A stretch of DNA of 64,000 nt, from the NCBI GenBank assembly GCA_965216905.1, contig OZ244213.1, positions 2,914,001 to 2,978,000 on the forward strand. Reading direction: 5' to 3'. Below are positions 28,329-35,399 of the stretch, piece by piece. The stretch is from G965216905 sp965216905 (lineage in GTDB: Bacteria > Actinomycetota > Acidimicrobiia > Spongiisociales > ZC4RG35). Made by a program: the position numbers and the translations under genes. Every line of letters begins with the position of its first letter. The stretch's first letter is position 1. Below the pieces are notes generated by a model. That model saw only the letters and a program-made list of their open reading frames with translations. It was not told the DNA's origin and did not search any database.

Positions 28329-28384
28329 GCTCTCGAGCGGTGCGGAGCGTCAGCGACGGGGTCGCAGGCGCGTCGCTCGAGAGC
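28329..28384 (-). promoter_or_regulatory. Long inverted repeat in the osmC-metY leader
   Basis: GCTCTCGAGCG (28329-28339) and CGCTCGAGAGC (28374-28384) are perfect 11-bp complements with a 34-nt loop that holds a smaller hairpin (GCGAC/GTCGC). The element lies between the SAM-I aptamer and the osmC start. It has no U-tract, so it could be part of the expression platform, a rho-type control site, or protect the mRNA. Confidence 0.5.
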
Positions 28385-28457
28385 GAAGACACTCGGTACA
28401 AGGATGAACAGACCGTCTGATCGACGGGTTCGATGCATCGGCTCTGGTGTGCGGCAT
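28350..28457 (-). CDS. Possible 35-residue leader peptide
   Basis: A short frame starting MPHTRADASNPSIRRSV lies in the 5' leader of osmC-metY, after the riboswitch. CGGAG stands about 9 nt before its ATG, as good as that of many genes here. The peptide is arginine-rich with two cysteines (PCTEC) and ends within the 11-bp inverted repeat. It might couple translation to the repeat structure, but a chance frame in GC-rich DNA is just as possible. Confidence 0.25.
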   Translation of the reverse strand: MPHTRADASNPSIRRSVHPCTECLRSRATRLRPRR

Positions 28458-28573
28458 GCTGGTTCTCCGTTGTTGGTGTGGCGCTCTGTGAGTGCCTCGG
28501 AGTCCAGAATCCGAATGGCGTCGGGCCCGACGGGTTCCCGACCCCGAGTTCGGAGTCGCACGTCCTGAGGACG

Positions 28574-28680
28574 ACTCATCGATCAGGCATTGGCACCGTC
28601 TCGACCGGTGCGCCGGAGCGCGCCGATCGGTGGGTTGCCGCGGTTTCCTCGGGCCTGTCCCTCCACCGCTCTGGATGAGC
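28574..28680 (-). ncRNA. SAM-I (S-box) riboswitch
   Basis: Read on the minus strand, the element begins CTCATCCAGAGCGGTGGAGG and continues through GGACAGGCCC, GAAACC, GGCAACC and GGTGCCAATGCCTG to GATGAG. These are the conserved blocks of the SAM-I aptamer in the right order. The closing helix P1 is CTCATC with GATGAG (28575-28580 and 28674-28679 on the plus strand). SAM-IV, common in actinobacteria, has a different arrangement and does not fit. It lies 290 nt upstream of osmC-metY, where SAM should reduce expression. Confidence 0.92.
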
Positions 28681-28698
28681 GCGATGTCAAGTCGGGGG

Positions 28699-28727
28699 AG
28701 TATGTCACACATTCGGATGCACGCCAA
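28699..28727 (-). promoter_or_regulatory. Promoter for the riboswitch-osmC-metY transcript
   Basis: On the minus strand TTGGCG (-35, plus-strand 28722-28727) and CATACT (-10, 28699-28704) are 17 nt apart. The predicted start falls about 12 nt upstream of the SAM-I aptamer, where a promoter is needed. A TTGACA closer to the aptamer has no room for a -10. Confidence 0.55.
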
Positions 28728-28765
28728 GGAGTCCGTCAGAAGCGGGCCGAGGTCGGCTGAGTCCG

Positions 28766-29443
28766 GTGCGTCCCCCGGGGTGCCGGCACGTCGTGCCGGG
28801 TGTGCAGGTGGCGAAGGATGCGATCGCGGGTACGCTTGCCTCAGCCCCAAGCGCTGGAGTGGTGTTGCCCGGCCCGAGAACCGACGGCGAAGTGATCGCC
28901 GCCTCGATCGCCCATCCCGAGCAGTTCGAGATCATCTTCGAGCGTCACTACCGCGCCGTCCTCCGGTTCGCGGTGGGGCGCATCGGAACCTCGGACGGCG
29001 GTGACATTGCGGCCGAGGCGTTCGTGCGAGCCTTCGATCGCCGCGCGCGATTCAAGACCGACCGGGAGTCTGCGCTGCCATGGCTGTTTGGGATCGCCGC
29101 CAACATCATGCGGGAACGTGCCCGCCGGCGGGCACGACGGGCTCGGGCATTCGAACGGGCGGCCAGCGCCACGATCGATGCGGAGATCGGTGGTCACTTC
29201 GACGGCGACGCCGTCGACCGGGTCGACGCCGTGGCGCGATCGCACGAACTGCAGGCGGCGCTCGACATCTTGACCGACGATGAGTATCAGGTGTTGATGC
29301 TGCTGGCGGTCGGTGACATGAGCTACTCGGACATCGCCGGTCATCTCGCAATACCGATTGGCACCGTTCGATCGCGGATCCATCGGGCGCGGGCCAAGGC
29401 CAGGGAACTTCTTGGGAGTGATGAGTCAATCCCCATCGGATGA
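28766..29443 (+). CDS. RNA polymerase ECF-type sigma factor
   Basis: This is a two-domain sigma-70 family regulator. Region 2 (QFEIIFERHYRAVLRFAVGR, then AAEAFVRAFDRRARF and ALPWLFGIAANIMRERARR) is followed by an acidic linker and region 4 (ALDILTDDEYQVLMLLAVGD, SYSDIAGHLAIPIGTVRSRIHRARAK). The longest frame, from GTG 28766, gives 225 residues, but the first 45 or so are not conserved in such proteins and a start near 28859 is likelier; no clear ribosome binding site helps. The gene is divergent from the osmC operon. Its stop overlaps the ATG of the next gene, which I take as its functional partner. Confidence 0.88.
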   Translation: MRPPGCRHVVPGVQVAKDAIAGTLASAPSAGVVLPGPRTDGEVIAASIAHPEQFEIIFERHYRAVLRFAVGRIGTSDGGDIAAEAFVRAFDRRARFKTDRESALPWLFGIAANIMRERARRRARRARAFERAASATIDAEIGGHFDGDAVDRVDAVARSHELQAALDILTDDEYQVLMLLAVGDMSYSDIAGHLAIPIGTVRSRIHRARAKARELLGSDESIPIG

Positions 29444-30474
29444 GCGACCACATGGACGCGTTTCAAGAGCTCGATGAGTTGATCCCACCCGACGCAGACG
29501 CGGAGGCGTGGCGGGCGCGTCGACGTCTCCAAGGAGCCATTCGGTCCGAGGTCCGAAGCCGGCGTCGGCTGGGATTCTCCGGGCGCGCAACGGCCATCGG
29601 ACTCGTGATCTTCAGTGTCTGGTCGATCGCCCCCAGCGCGCCGACCGATGACCAACTGCCCCTGCTCGGATTGGCGGCGGCGACGGCGCGGTTGGGCGTG
29701 GACGTCGTCGAGCCCGGTGCCCTCTGGTACACGAAGGCGGAGGTGCTGGAGCGGGTCGACATCGCCAACGGTGTCGACGAGTTCACCGTACTGAAACGGT
29801 CGGTCCAAGAGGAGTGGTTCGCCCCTGATGCGGATCGGGGCCTTCAACGGACGACGGTGGCGGATTTCAGTTTCCTGTCGGACGAGGACCAGGCGAGATT
29901 CGCCGAGGTGAGTGGAGACTTCGGCCTCGAGACCGGCCTGGTCTCGGTCGATGAACTCGACCTCCAATCGCGATGGACGGATCCGATGTGGTCCGGCGGA
30001 CCGGCGGCCATCGAACGCCGGCTGCGTGTCATCGTCGGGGCATCGGGGGACACTCGGCTCGATCGTGTGCGCATGCTGGATGCGGCCGCCGAGCTGATGT
30101 GGCAGAACGGGAGCGATCCGGTTCGCCAGAGCCTGCTGCTCTTCACGGTCTCGGACTTCCCCGGGATCGAGGTGAGCCGGAGCGACGGTGTGGTGACCGT
30201 GTCGTACCGGTATGTGTTGGACGCGGTCGCCCGTGAGATGTTGCTCGACTTCGATGCGGCGACGGGTCGGCTCATATCCGAGTCGGTCAGCACGTTGCCG
30301 TACGGTGAACACCCGGCCGTTCTCCTGTCTCACACCGAGTACCAATGGGCCATGCCCGGTGACGAGTCGTACCTGCCGCCGCATCCCGGTGAGATTCGAC
30401 CGGCACCGACGTCGGACACGACCGGCACCGACGCGGAGAACCGATCTGGGGCGAGCGGCAAAGAACAGCCGTGA
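29440..30474 (+). CDS. Membrane-anchored partner of the ECF sigma factor (CU044_5270-like)
   Basis: The 344-residue protein has a short cytoplasmic N-terminus rich in charged residues (about 1-45), one membrane helix (about 48-63, ATAIGLVIFSVWSIA) and a large outer domain. I recall this layout from CU044_5270-type proteins encoded after ECF sigma genes in actinobacteria. Typical stretches are ALWYTKAEVLE, RLLDAAAELM-like RMLDAAAELM and the late SYRYVLDAVAREMLLDFD. The N-terminus has no HxxxCxxC zinc motif, so an anti-sigma role is inferred from gene order only. The ATG overlaps the sigma stop. A Thr/Gly-rich tail ends the protein. Confidence 0.65.
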   Translation: MSDHMDAFQELDELIPPDADAEAWRARRRLQGAIRSEVRSRRRLGFSGRATAIGLVIFSVWSIAPSAPTDDQLPLLGLAAATARLGVDVVEPGALWYTKAEVLERVDIANGVDEFTVLKRSVQEEWFAPDADRGLQRTTVADFSFLSDEDQARFAEVSGDFGLETGLVSVDELDLQSRWTDPMWSGGPAAIERRLRVIVGASGDTRLDRVRMLDAAAELMWQNGSDPVRQSLLLFTVSDFPGIEVSRSDGVVTVSYRYVLDAVAREMLLDFDAATGRLISESVSTLPYGEHPAVLLSHTEYQWAMPGDESYLPPHPGEIRPAPTSDTTGTDAENRSGASGKEQP

Positions 30475-30615
30475 ACACGGTGCGCTCGGCCCAGGCGGTC
30501 GACCACGAAGGGGTTCGGGCACGGGACCGGCAACGGTCCCGAAGATGACCTTTCGAGCCGGGCAACGGCCAACGGCTCGATCGCCACACTGGGCAACCGT
30601 TTCCTCCCAGCCAGG

Positions 30616-30653
30616 AAGAGGCCGACCCCGAGCGGGTCGGCCTCTTCTCGTCT
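30616..30653. terminator. Bidirectional terminator between convergent genes
   Basis: AAGAGGCCGACCC (30616-30628) pairs perfectly with GGGTCGGCCTCTT (30634-30646) around a CGAGC loop, followed by CTCGTCT. It separates the sigma-partner gene from the convergent VOC gene and should work in both directions. Two smaller stems (GGGACCG/CGGTCCC and CGAGCCG/CGGCTCG) lie just before it. Confidence 0.75.
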
Positions 30654-31081
30654 CAGGACTGGCGACCTTCGGGCCGACGAGGATCTCGACCGATCAGCTG
30701 GACGTAGTTGCCGTCGGGATCACGCACGGTCGAAACGAGGCCTCCCCACTTCTCCCGCTCGGGTGGTCGGATCGCTTCGGCGCCGGCCGTGAGGGCTGCT
30801 CGGTAGCGTCGGAGGACATCTTCGACCACGAAGTTGATCATCACCCGCGCCGGATCGCGGTTGACACCGGTCACCTGGTCGTGTTGAGCGATCGTCAACC
30901 GACAGTCGTCGAGGTCGAAGTTCACAAAGCCCGGGCGGTCCGACCGGGGGGCGATCCCGAGCAACTCGATGTAGAACCGACGCATCTCGGTGAACCGGTC
31001 TCGATCGGTCGACAACATGACCCCGCCCAGCCAGAGCGGTGGATGGTCGGACGAGAACCCGGCATCGCTGGTGTTCACCAT
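30653..31081 (-). CDS. VOC/glyoxalase-fold protein
   Basis: A 142-residue single-domain member of the vicinal oxygen chelate superfamily, which includes glyoxalases, dioxygenases and antibiotic-binding proteins. Two beta-alpha-beta modules are visible: LGGVMLSTDRDRFTEMRRFY with FVNFDLDDCRLTIAQH, and MINFVVEDVLRRYRAALTAG with STVRDPDGNYVQLIGRD. The last phrase is the usual metal-ligand strand of the fold. The ATG at 31081 is chosen because the family start (VMLSTDRDRF) follows closely. The very long upstream extension of the frame is antisense to the next gene and not coding. No substrate can be assigned. Confidence 0.82.
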   Translation of the reverse strand: MVNTSDAGFSSDHPPLWLGGVMLSTDRDRFTEMRRFYIELLGIAPRSDRPGFVNFDLDDCRLTIAQHDQVTGVNRDPARVMINFVVEDVLRRYRAALTAGAEAIRPPEREKWGGLVSTVRDPDGNYVQLIGRDPRRPEGRQS

Positions 31082-31222
31082 GGCCGAAGCGTAGGAGTCC
31101 CACACTCGCGGTGGATCCGGGACCGGGAGGTGTCCGTGTGTGCGCGTTCCTCGCGACTGTGATATCTGTTGGAATCTCCATGGGTGCCTGCCCAGACCCG
31201 AGATGAGGAGCGAACGAACACG

Positions 31223-32314
31223 ATGACGACGTCGACAGTTGACAACGACACCCTCGCCGAGTTGGCCGGCCTCCGGGCCGTCCCTTCCATCTCGATCTAC
31301 ATGCCGTCCGCGGTGCGGGGGGCCGAGGTCGAACAGGGGCCGATCCGGTTGAAGAACTCGTTGACGCAGGCGGAGCAGGCGCTGGAGCGCGCGGGTATCC
31401 GCTCCGCTTCGCAGCTGCTCGACGAGTGGCGTCCGCTGCTCGTCGACGGTGAATTCTGGCTCCACCAGGGTCGAGGACTCGGTCTGCTCATCTCCAAGGA
31501 CCGTCGCGAGATTCTTCGACTCCCGCACGACGTGCCACATCGGGTGGAGGTGGCCGATCGGTTTCACATCAGTCCACTCGTCGCCGGACTGGATCGTTTT
31601 CGGCGTCTCGTCCTGGTCGTAAGTCGGGGATCGCGCCGGCTCTTCGACATGACCCGGTTCCGGTGCGAGGGGGTGGAGATCGACGCGCCCATGTCGATGG
31701 ATGATGCCAACTGGTTCGTCGATCGTGAGCCGCAGCTCCAGAGTCGGACGGGATCGGCCGCCGGAGGCTTCCACGGCCATGGGGACGATGGACGTACCGA
31801 TCAGGCGGATCTCGCCCGCTACCTTCGCGCGGTGTCGGCGGCGGTCGCCGCGAAGACCAAGCTGCCCGTGATGCTGGCCGCCACCGATGACATTCGCGGC
31901 GTGTACCGGACCGTGGCCACCCACGAAGTCGCCGATTCCCACCTCCCCGGAAACCACGAGCAGTCCCGACCCGATGACCTCCATGCTCGCGTGCTCGAGA
32001 TTGCCGCCGAGGGAGATGCGCAGATCGACCGACGGCGAGCCACGGCCAGATCGAGGGGACTGGAAACCGACGAGCTGGGACGAATCCTCGCCGCGGCTGC
32101 CCAGAGCCGAGTGGGCGAGCTCTTGGTCGACACCAATGCCCCCCGGCAGTACGGAACGTTCGATCCAGACCAGATGGAGGCCCGGATCACCTCGGAATCC
32201 GGCAACGGATACGTCGACCTGACCGACCTTGCCATCGAGCTCGTCCTGCGCCATGGCGGCATCGTGACGGCCGCCGGCCTGGACCGGCCGGCCGTCGCCC
32301 TCCTCCGGTACTGA
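31223..32314 (+). CDS. Release-factor-like protein of the baeRF3 type
   Basis: The 363-residue protein opens with a short N-terminal strand-helix unit (RAVPSISIYMPSAVRGAEVE, IRLKNSLTQAEQALERAGI) that I associate with the baeRF3 family, bacterial relatives of archaeo-eukaryotic release factors. It then has a middle domain (LVLVVSRGSRRLFDMTRFRCE) and a C-terminal domain ending RHGGIVTAAGLDRPAVALLRY. Such proteins are predicted to act at the ribosome or in stress, but function is not established. No GGQ peptide-release motif is seen. The start at ATG 31223 follows GAGGAGCGAAC; an earlier ATG at 31169 has no ribosome binding site. Confidence 0.6.
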   Translation: MTTSTVDNDTLAELAGLRAVPSISIYMPSAVRGAEVEQGPIRLKNSLTQAEQALERAGIRSASQLLDEWRPLLVDGEFWLHQGRGLGLLISKDRREILRLPHDVPHRVEVADRFHISPLVAGLDRFRRLVLVVSRGSRRLFDMTRFRCEGVEIDAPMSMDDANWFVDREPQLQSRTGSAAGGFHGHGDDGRTDQADLARYLRAVSAAVAAKTKLPVMLAATDDIRGVYRTVATHEVADSHLPGNHEQSRPDDLHARVLEIAAEGDAQIDRRRATARSRGLETDELGRILAAAAQSRVGELLVDTNAPRQYGTFDPDQMEARITSESGNGYVDLTDLAIELVLRHGGIVTAAGLDRPAVALLRY

Positions 32315-32341
32315 CGGCTCCCTCGCCTCGAGACCCGCCGG

Positions 32342-33322
32342 TCAGCGGAGTTGAAATCCCAACCCGATCGGGTCTTGTGGATCGAGTGAGAAGGTGGCGA
32401 CGCCCGTCCGGAAGGCGGCACCCTCGACCCAGGTGACCAGCCCCTCGGGGGTGATCGAATCGATCGTGCCCACGAACCTCGACCCGACGATGCTCTGGTG
32501 TTCGAGCGGCTGCCCCACGGCGATTCGATCCCGTTCGTAGAGCACCGCGAGTCGTGCCGATGTTCCAGAGCCGCATGGTGAGCGGTCTACCTCGCCATCT
32601 GCGAACACGGTCACATTTCGCTGGTGATGATCGGACACCTCCTCGTAGAAGATGACCCCGTACAGGCCCGACAGTCGGCCGTCTTCAGGGTGCTGCACGG
32701 AGGGATCATCGGCCCATGCACGCTTGATCTCGCGCCCCAGCCGTATGAGGTCTTCCAGGTAGTCCGGCGTCACGGTCAGACCCACCTCCCGGACCGCAAC
32801 CGATCCGTAGAACGCTCCGCCGAACGAGACATCCATCCGGACACGCCCGCGTGAGGTGGCGACCTCGCGATCGAGGGCGGTCACGAAGGCCGGCACATTC
32901 CGGAACCGGACCGCCGCCACCCGCTCGTCGACGACCGTCGCCTCCGTGCGGAGCCGTCCAGAAGGGACATCGACAACCACGCTGGTCGTCGGCTCGCGGG
33001 CGGGAATCGCCCCGGAGTCGAGGGCCCACGTGACCAGAGCGATGGTGCCGTGACCGCAGGCGGTACTGAATCCGTCTTTGTGAAAGAAGACCACGCCGAG
33101 ATCACCGGATTCATCGTCGGGTTCGGTAACGAAGCAGCCATACATATCGGCGTGACCGCGCGGCTCATTGGTCAGGAGTGCTCGCACGTCGTCGAGTTCG
33201 CGGATGGCGTGGTCGCGTTTGTCGAGCACGGTCGCCCCCGACAACGGGGGGACGCCGTTCACGACGATCCGGAACGGCTCACCTCCGGTGTGATAGTCGA
33301 CGACGTCGATGGAGTGGAACAC
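32342..33322 (-). CDS. Proline racemase / 4-hydroxyproline epimerase family enzyme
   Basis: Enzymes of this family use two cysteines to take and give a proton at the alpha carbon of proline or hydroxyproline. Both are present in this 326-residue protein: C89 in STACGHGTIAL and C250 in DRSPCGSGTSARLAVLY. Having both argues for a racemase or epimerase rather than a trans-3-hydroxyproline dehydratase, in which one is replaced. The N-terminal VFHSIDVVDYHTGGEPFRIV and FGGAFYGSVAVREVG are also typical. The start is GTG 33322. No proline catabolic genes are nearby, so substrate choice is open. It is divergent from the flavoprotein gene. Confidence 0.88.
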   Translation of the reverse strand: MFHSIDVVDYHTGGEPFRIVVNGVPPLSGATVLDKRDHAIRELDDVRALLTNEPRGHADMYGCFVTEPDDESGDLGVVFFHKDGFSTACGHGTIALVTWALDSGAIPAREPTTSVVVDVPSGRLRTEATVVDERVAAVRFRNVPAFVTALDREVATSRGRVRMDVSFGGAFYGSVAVREVGLTVTPDYLEDLIRLGREIKRAWADDPSVQHPEDGRLSGLYGVIFYEEVSDHHQRNVTVFADGEVDRSPCGSGTSARLAVLYERDRIAVGQPLEHQSIVGSRFVGTIDSITPEGLVTWVEGAAFRTGVATFSLDPQDPIGLGFQLR

Positions 33323-33422
33323 GAGAGCCCGGAGGGTATCGCAGCGGGAGGCCCGGTCGTCGGACCCGAACCGAGCGCTCCAGAGCGAAAGCGGGAACCG
33401 CCCGAACCGATCTGTCGGGTAC

Positions 33423-33443
33423 CCGACACTTTGCAAAGGTCGG
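33423..33443. promoter_or_regulatory. Palindrome between divergent genes, candidate operator
   Basis: CCGAC, one unpaired A, then the perfect palindrome CTTTGCAAAG and GTCGG form a 20-bp dyad with one bulged base. It lies in the 177-nt gap between the proline racemase-like gene (minus) and the flavoprotein gene (plus). On the minus strand a weak promoter (TTGTCG, 17 nt, AAGTGT) overlaps it. The Crp/Fnr protein encoded at 36388 is one possible ligand, but the sequence is not the standard TGTGA-type site. Confidence 0.35.
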
Positions 33444-33499
33444 CTGGTCGACAATCGTTGTGGTGTGGGATGCGTCTGAGGTTCGAGCAGGAGGAGCAA

Positions 33500-34930
33500 A
33501 TGGGAAACAAGGACTACGACGTCTTGGTGATCGGCGGCGGACCGGCCGGCGAGAACGTGGCCGACGTCGCCCGTCGCTCGGGTTTGCGGACAGCGGTGAT
33601 CGAACGAGAACTGGTCGGAGGCGAATGCTCGTATTGGGCGTGCATGCCGTCGAAGGCGCTGTTGCGACCCGGCCAGGCCTTGGACGAGGCTCGCCGTGTG
33701 CCCGGACTGGGTGACGCGATCACCGGAGACATCGATCTGGAGGCAGCCTTGCGGCGCCGCGACGCACTGTCATCGCATTGGGACGACGTCCACCAGGTGG
33801 ACTGGCTGGAGAGCGTGGACGTCGACCTCATTCGCGGAACGGGTCGGCTCGCCGGTGAGCGGCGGGTTGCGGTCGAATCCGCCGACGGGTCGGTCACGGA
33901 GTACCAAGCCTCGACTGCGGTCGTGGTGGCAACCGGTACGTCCGCCTCGATGCCCCCGATCGACGGGCTCACCGAGGCAGCCCCGTGGGACAACCGTGAC
34001 ATCACGACGATCAAGGAAGCGCCCCGACGGCTGGTGGTCATCGGTGGCGGGGTGATCGGGGTGGAGATGGCCCAGGCGTGGAAGTCGCTCGGTGCCGAGG
34101 AGGTCACGATCGTCGAGTTGTTCGATCGCATCCTCCATGTGGAAGAGCCGTTTGTGGGAGACGAGGTTCGGGCAGCATTGGAAAAGAGCGGCGTGGTGGT
34201 TCACACCGGGGCGACCACGACTCGCGTCGACCGCAGCGCGACCGACGGTCCGGTGACGGTTACGCTCGAAACGGCGGAAGGGACCGAGCTCTCGATCGAG
34301 GCGGACGAACTCCTGGTCTCCACGGGGCGTCGACCGAACACGGGCGACATCGGGCTCGAAACGGTGGGACTCGAACCCGGGTCGATGATCGAAGTCGACG
34401 ACCGGCTTCGAGCGAAGGATGTGCCCGGTGCGTGGCTGTACGCCGTGGGTGATGTCAACGGCCGTTCCCTGCTGACCCACACCGGGAAGTACCAGGCGAG
34501 AATCGCTGGAGCGGTCATCGCCGGCCGAGCGACCAGCGCCCGCGGTGATCGAGTCGCCGTACCGAGGGTCGTCTTCACCAGTCCGGAGGTGGCTGCGGTG
34601 GGACTGACGGAAGCCCAGGCGGCCGAGCGAGGGATCGACGTCCGCACCGTCGAGTACGGCACCACGCAAGTCGCGGCTGCTCCGTTGCTCGGGCGCGGCG
34701 ACACCGGCACCAGCAAGCTGGTGGTGGATGCGGATGGTCATCGTCTGGTGGGAGCCACGTTCGTCGGTCCGCGGGTGGGAGAGATGTTGCACGCGGCAAC
34801 GGTGGCCATCGTTGGCGAGATGAACCTTCTCACGCTCTGGCATGCCGTTCCGGCGTTCCCGACCATGAGCGAGGTTTGGCTGCGGCTGCTGGAGACCTAC
34901 CGCGACCGGTACGACGTCGCGCTGGATTGA
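33500..34930 (+). CDS. Flavoprotein disulfide reductase family protein (Lpd-like, lacking the C-terminal active-site His)
   Basis: A 476-residue FAD- and NAD(P)-binding protein related to dihydrolipoamide dehydrogenase. It has the FAD motif VLVIGGGPAGENVA, the redox pair C43 and C48 in GGECSYWACMPSKALLRPG, the NAD motif LVVIGGGVIGVEMAQAW, the second FAD motif LYAVGDVNGRSLLTH, and a C-terminal dimer domain. In true Lpd the dimer domain holds HPTxxE; here the sequence is VPAFPTMSEVW, with Phe in place of His. Mycobacterial LpdA, a quinone reductase, comes to mind. ATG 33500 follows AGGAGGAGCAA. It leads a run of closely packed genes (DoxX, unknown, Crp/Fnr). Confidence 0.88.
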   Translation: MGNKDYDVLVIGGGPAGENVADVARRSGLRTAVIERELVGGECSYWACMPSKALLRPGQALDEARRVPGLGDAITGDIDLEAALRRRDALSSHWDDVHQVDWLESVDVDLIRGTGRLAGERRVAVESADGSVTEYQASTAVVVATGTSASMPPIDGLTEAAPWDNRDITTIKEAPRRLVVIGGGVIGVEMAQAWKSLGAEEVTIVELFDRILHVEEPFVGDEVRAALEKSGVVVHTGATTTRVDRSATDGPVTVTLETAEGTELSIEADELLVSTGRRPNTGDIGLETVGLEPGSMIEVDDRLRAKDVPGAWLYAVGDVNGRSLLTHTGKYQARIAGAVIAGRATSARGDRVAVPRVVFTSPEVAAVGLTEAQAAERGIDVRTVEYGTTQVAAAPLLGRGDTGTSKLVVDADGHRLVGATFVGPRVGEMLHAATVAIVGEMNLLTLWHAVPAFPTMSEVWLRLLETYRDRYDVALD

Positions 34931-34943
34931 CCGGAACGTCGCT

Positions 34944-35399
34944 GTGTGGCCGCTCGACATCGGCATGCTCCTCCTGAGGGTCTGGCTGGGCATCGTGATG
35001 CTCAGCCATGGAGTTCGGCACGCCCGAACGCTGGAAGGAACGGCATCGTGGTTCGCGGCCAAGGGATTCCGACCCGCCCACCGATTGGCGCAGGCATCGG
35101 CGGTCGGTGAGCTGACGATCGGTGCCGGGCTCGTCGGTGGGCTCCTGACTGCGGTGGCGGCAGCCGGCTTCTTCGTGTTCAATCGGCCCGATGAGGGCTA
35201 CGAGTACGTGGCCACGCTGGCGGTTGCCGCGCTCGTCGTCGCCATCGTCGGTCCGGGTGCCGTGTCGCTCGACGCGCTCCTCGGCCTCTCCGATCGCCTG
35301 GACGCCGGAATCGGGGCGATCGTGTACGCCGCGGGGGTCGCCCTCGGAGGGCTGCAGCTGGTCGCGACCTGGAGTCGCCCACGGAAGGGAAGCGAATGA
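34944..35399 (+). CDS. DoxX-family membrane protein
   Basis: A 151-residue membrane protein with four predicted helices (about 5-22, 50-75, 88-106 and 120-140). The N-terminal LLLRVWLGIVMLSHGVRHAR and the WFAAKGFRPAHRLA segment are typical of DoxX/YphA proteins. Some DoxX proteins work in thiosulfate:quinone oxidation or in thiol/oxidative-stress complexes. The start is GTG 34944, 13 nt after the flavoprotein gene, and the stop overlaps the next ATG. Its position next to a thiol-type flavoprotein supports, but does not prove, a redox role at the membrane. Confidence 0.82.
   Translation: MWPLDIGMLLLRVWLGIVMLSHGVRHARTLEGTASWFAAKGFRPAHRLAQASAVGELTIGAGLVGGLLTAVAAAGFFVFNRPDEGYEYVATLAVAALVVAIVGPGAVSLDALLGLSDRLDAGIGAIVYAAGVALGGLQLVATWSRPRKGSE

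Noticed and set aside
28574..28680. SAM-IV riboswitch instead of SAM-I
   Set aside because: The order of conserved blocks (GGTGGAGGGAC, GAAACC, GGCAACC, GGTGCCAA) is that of SAM-I; SAM-IV has a different core.
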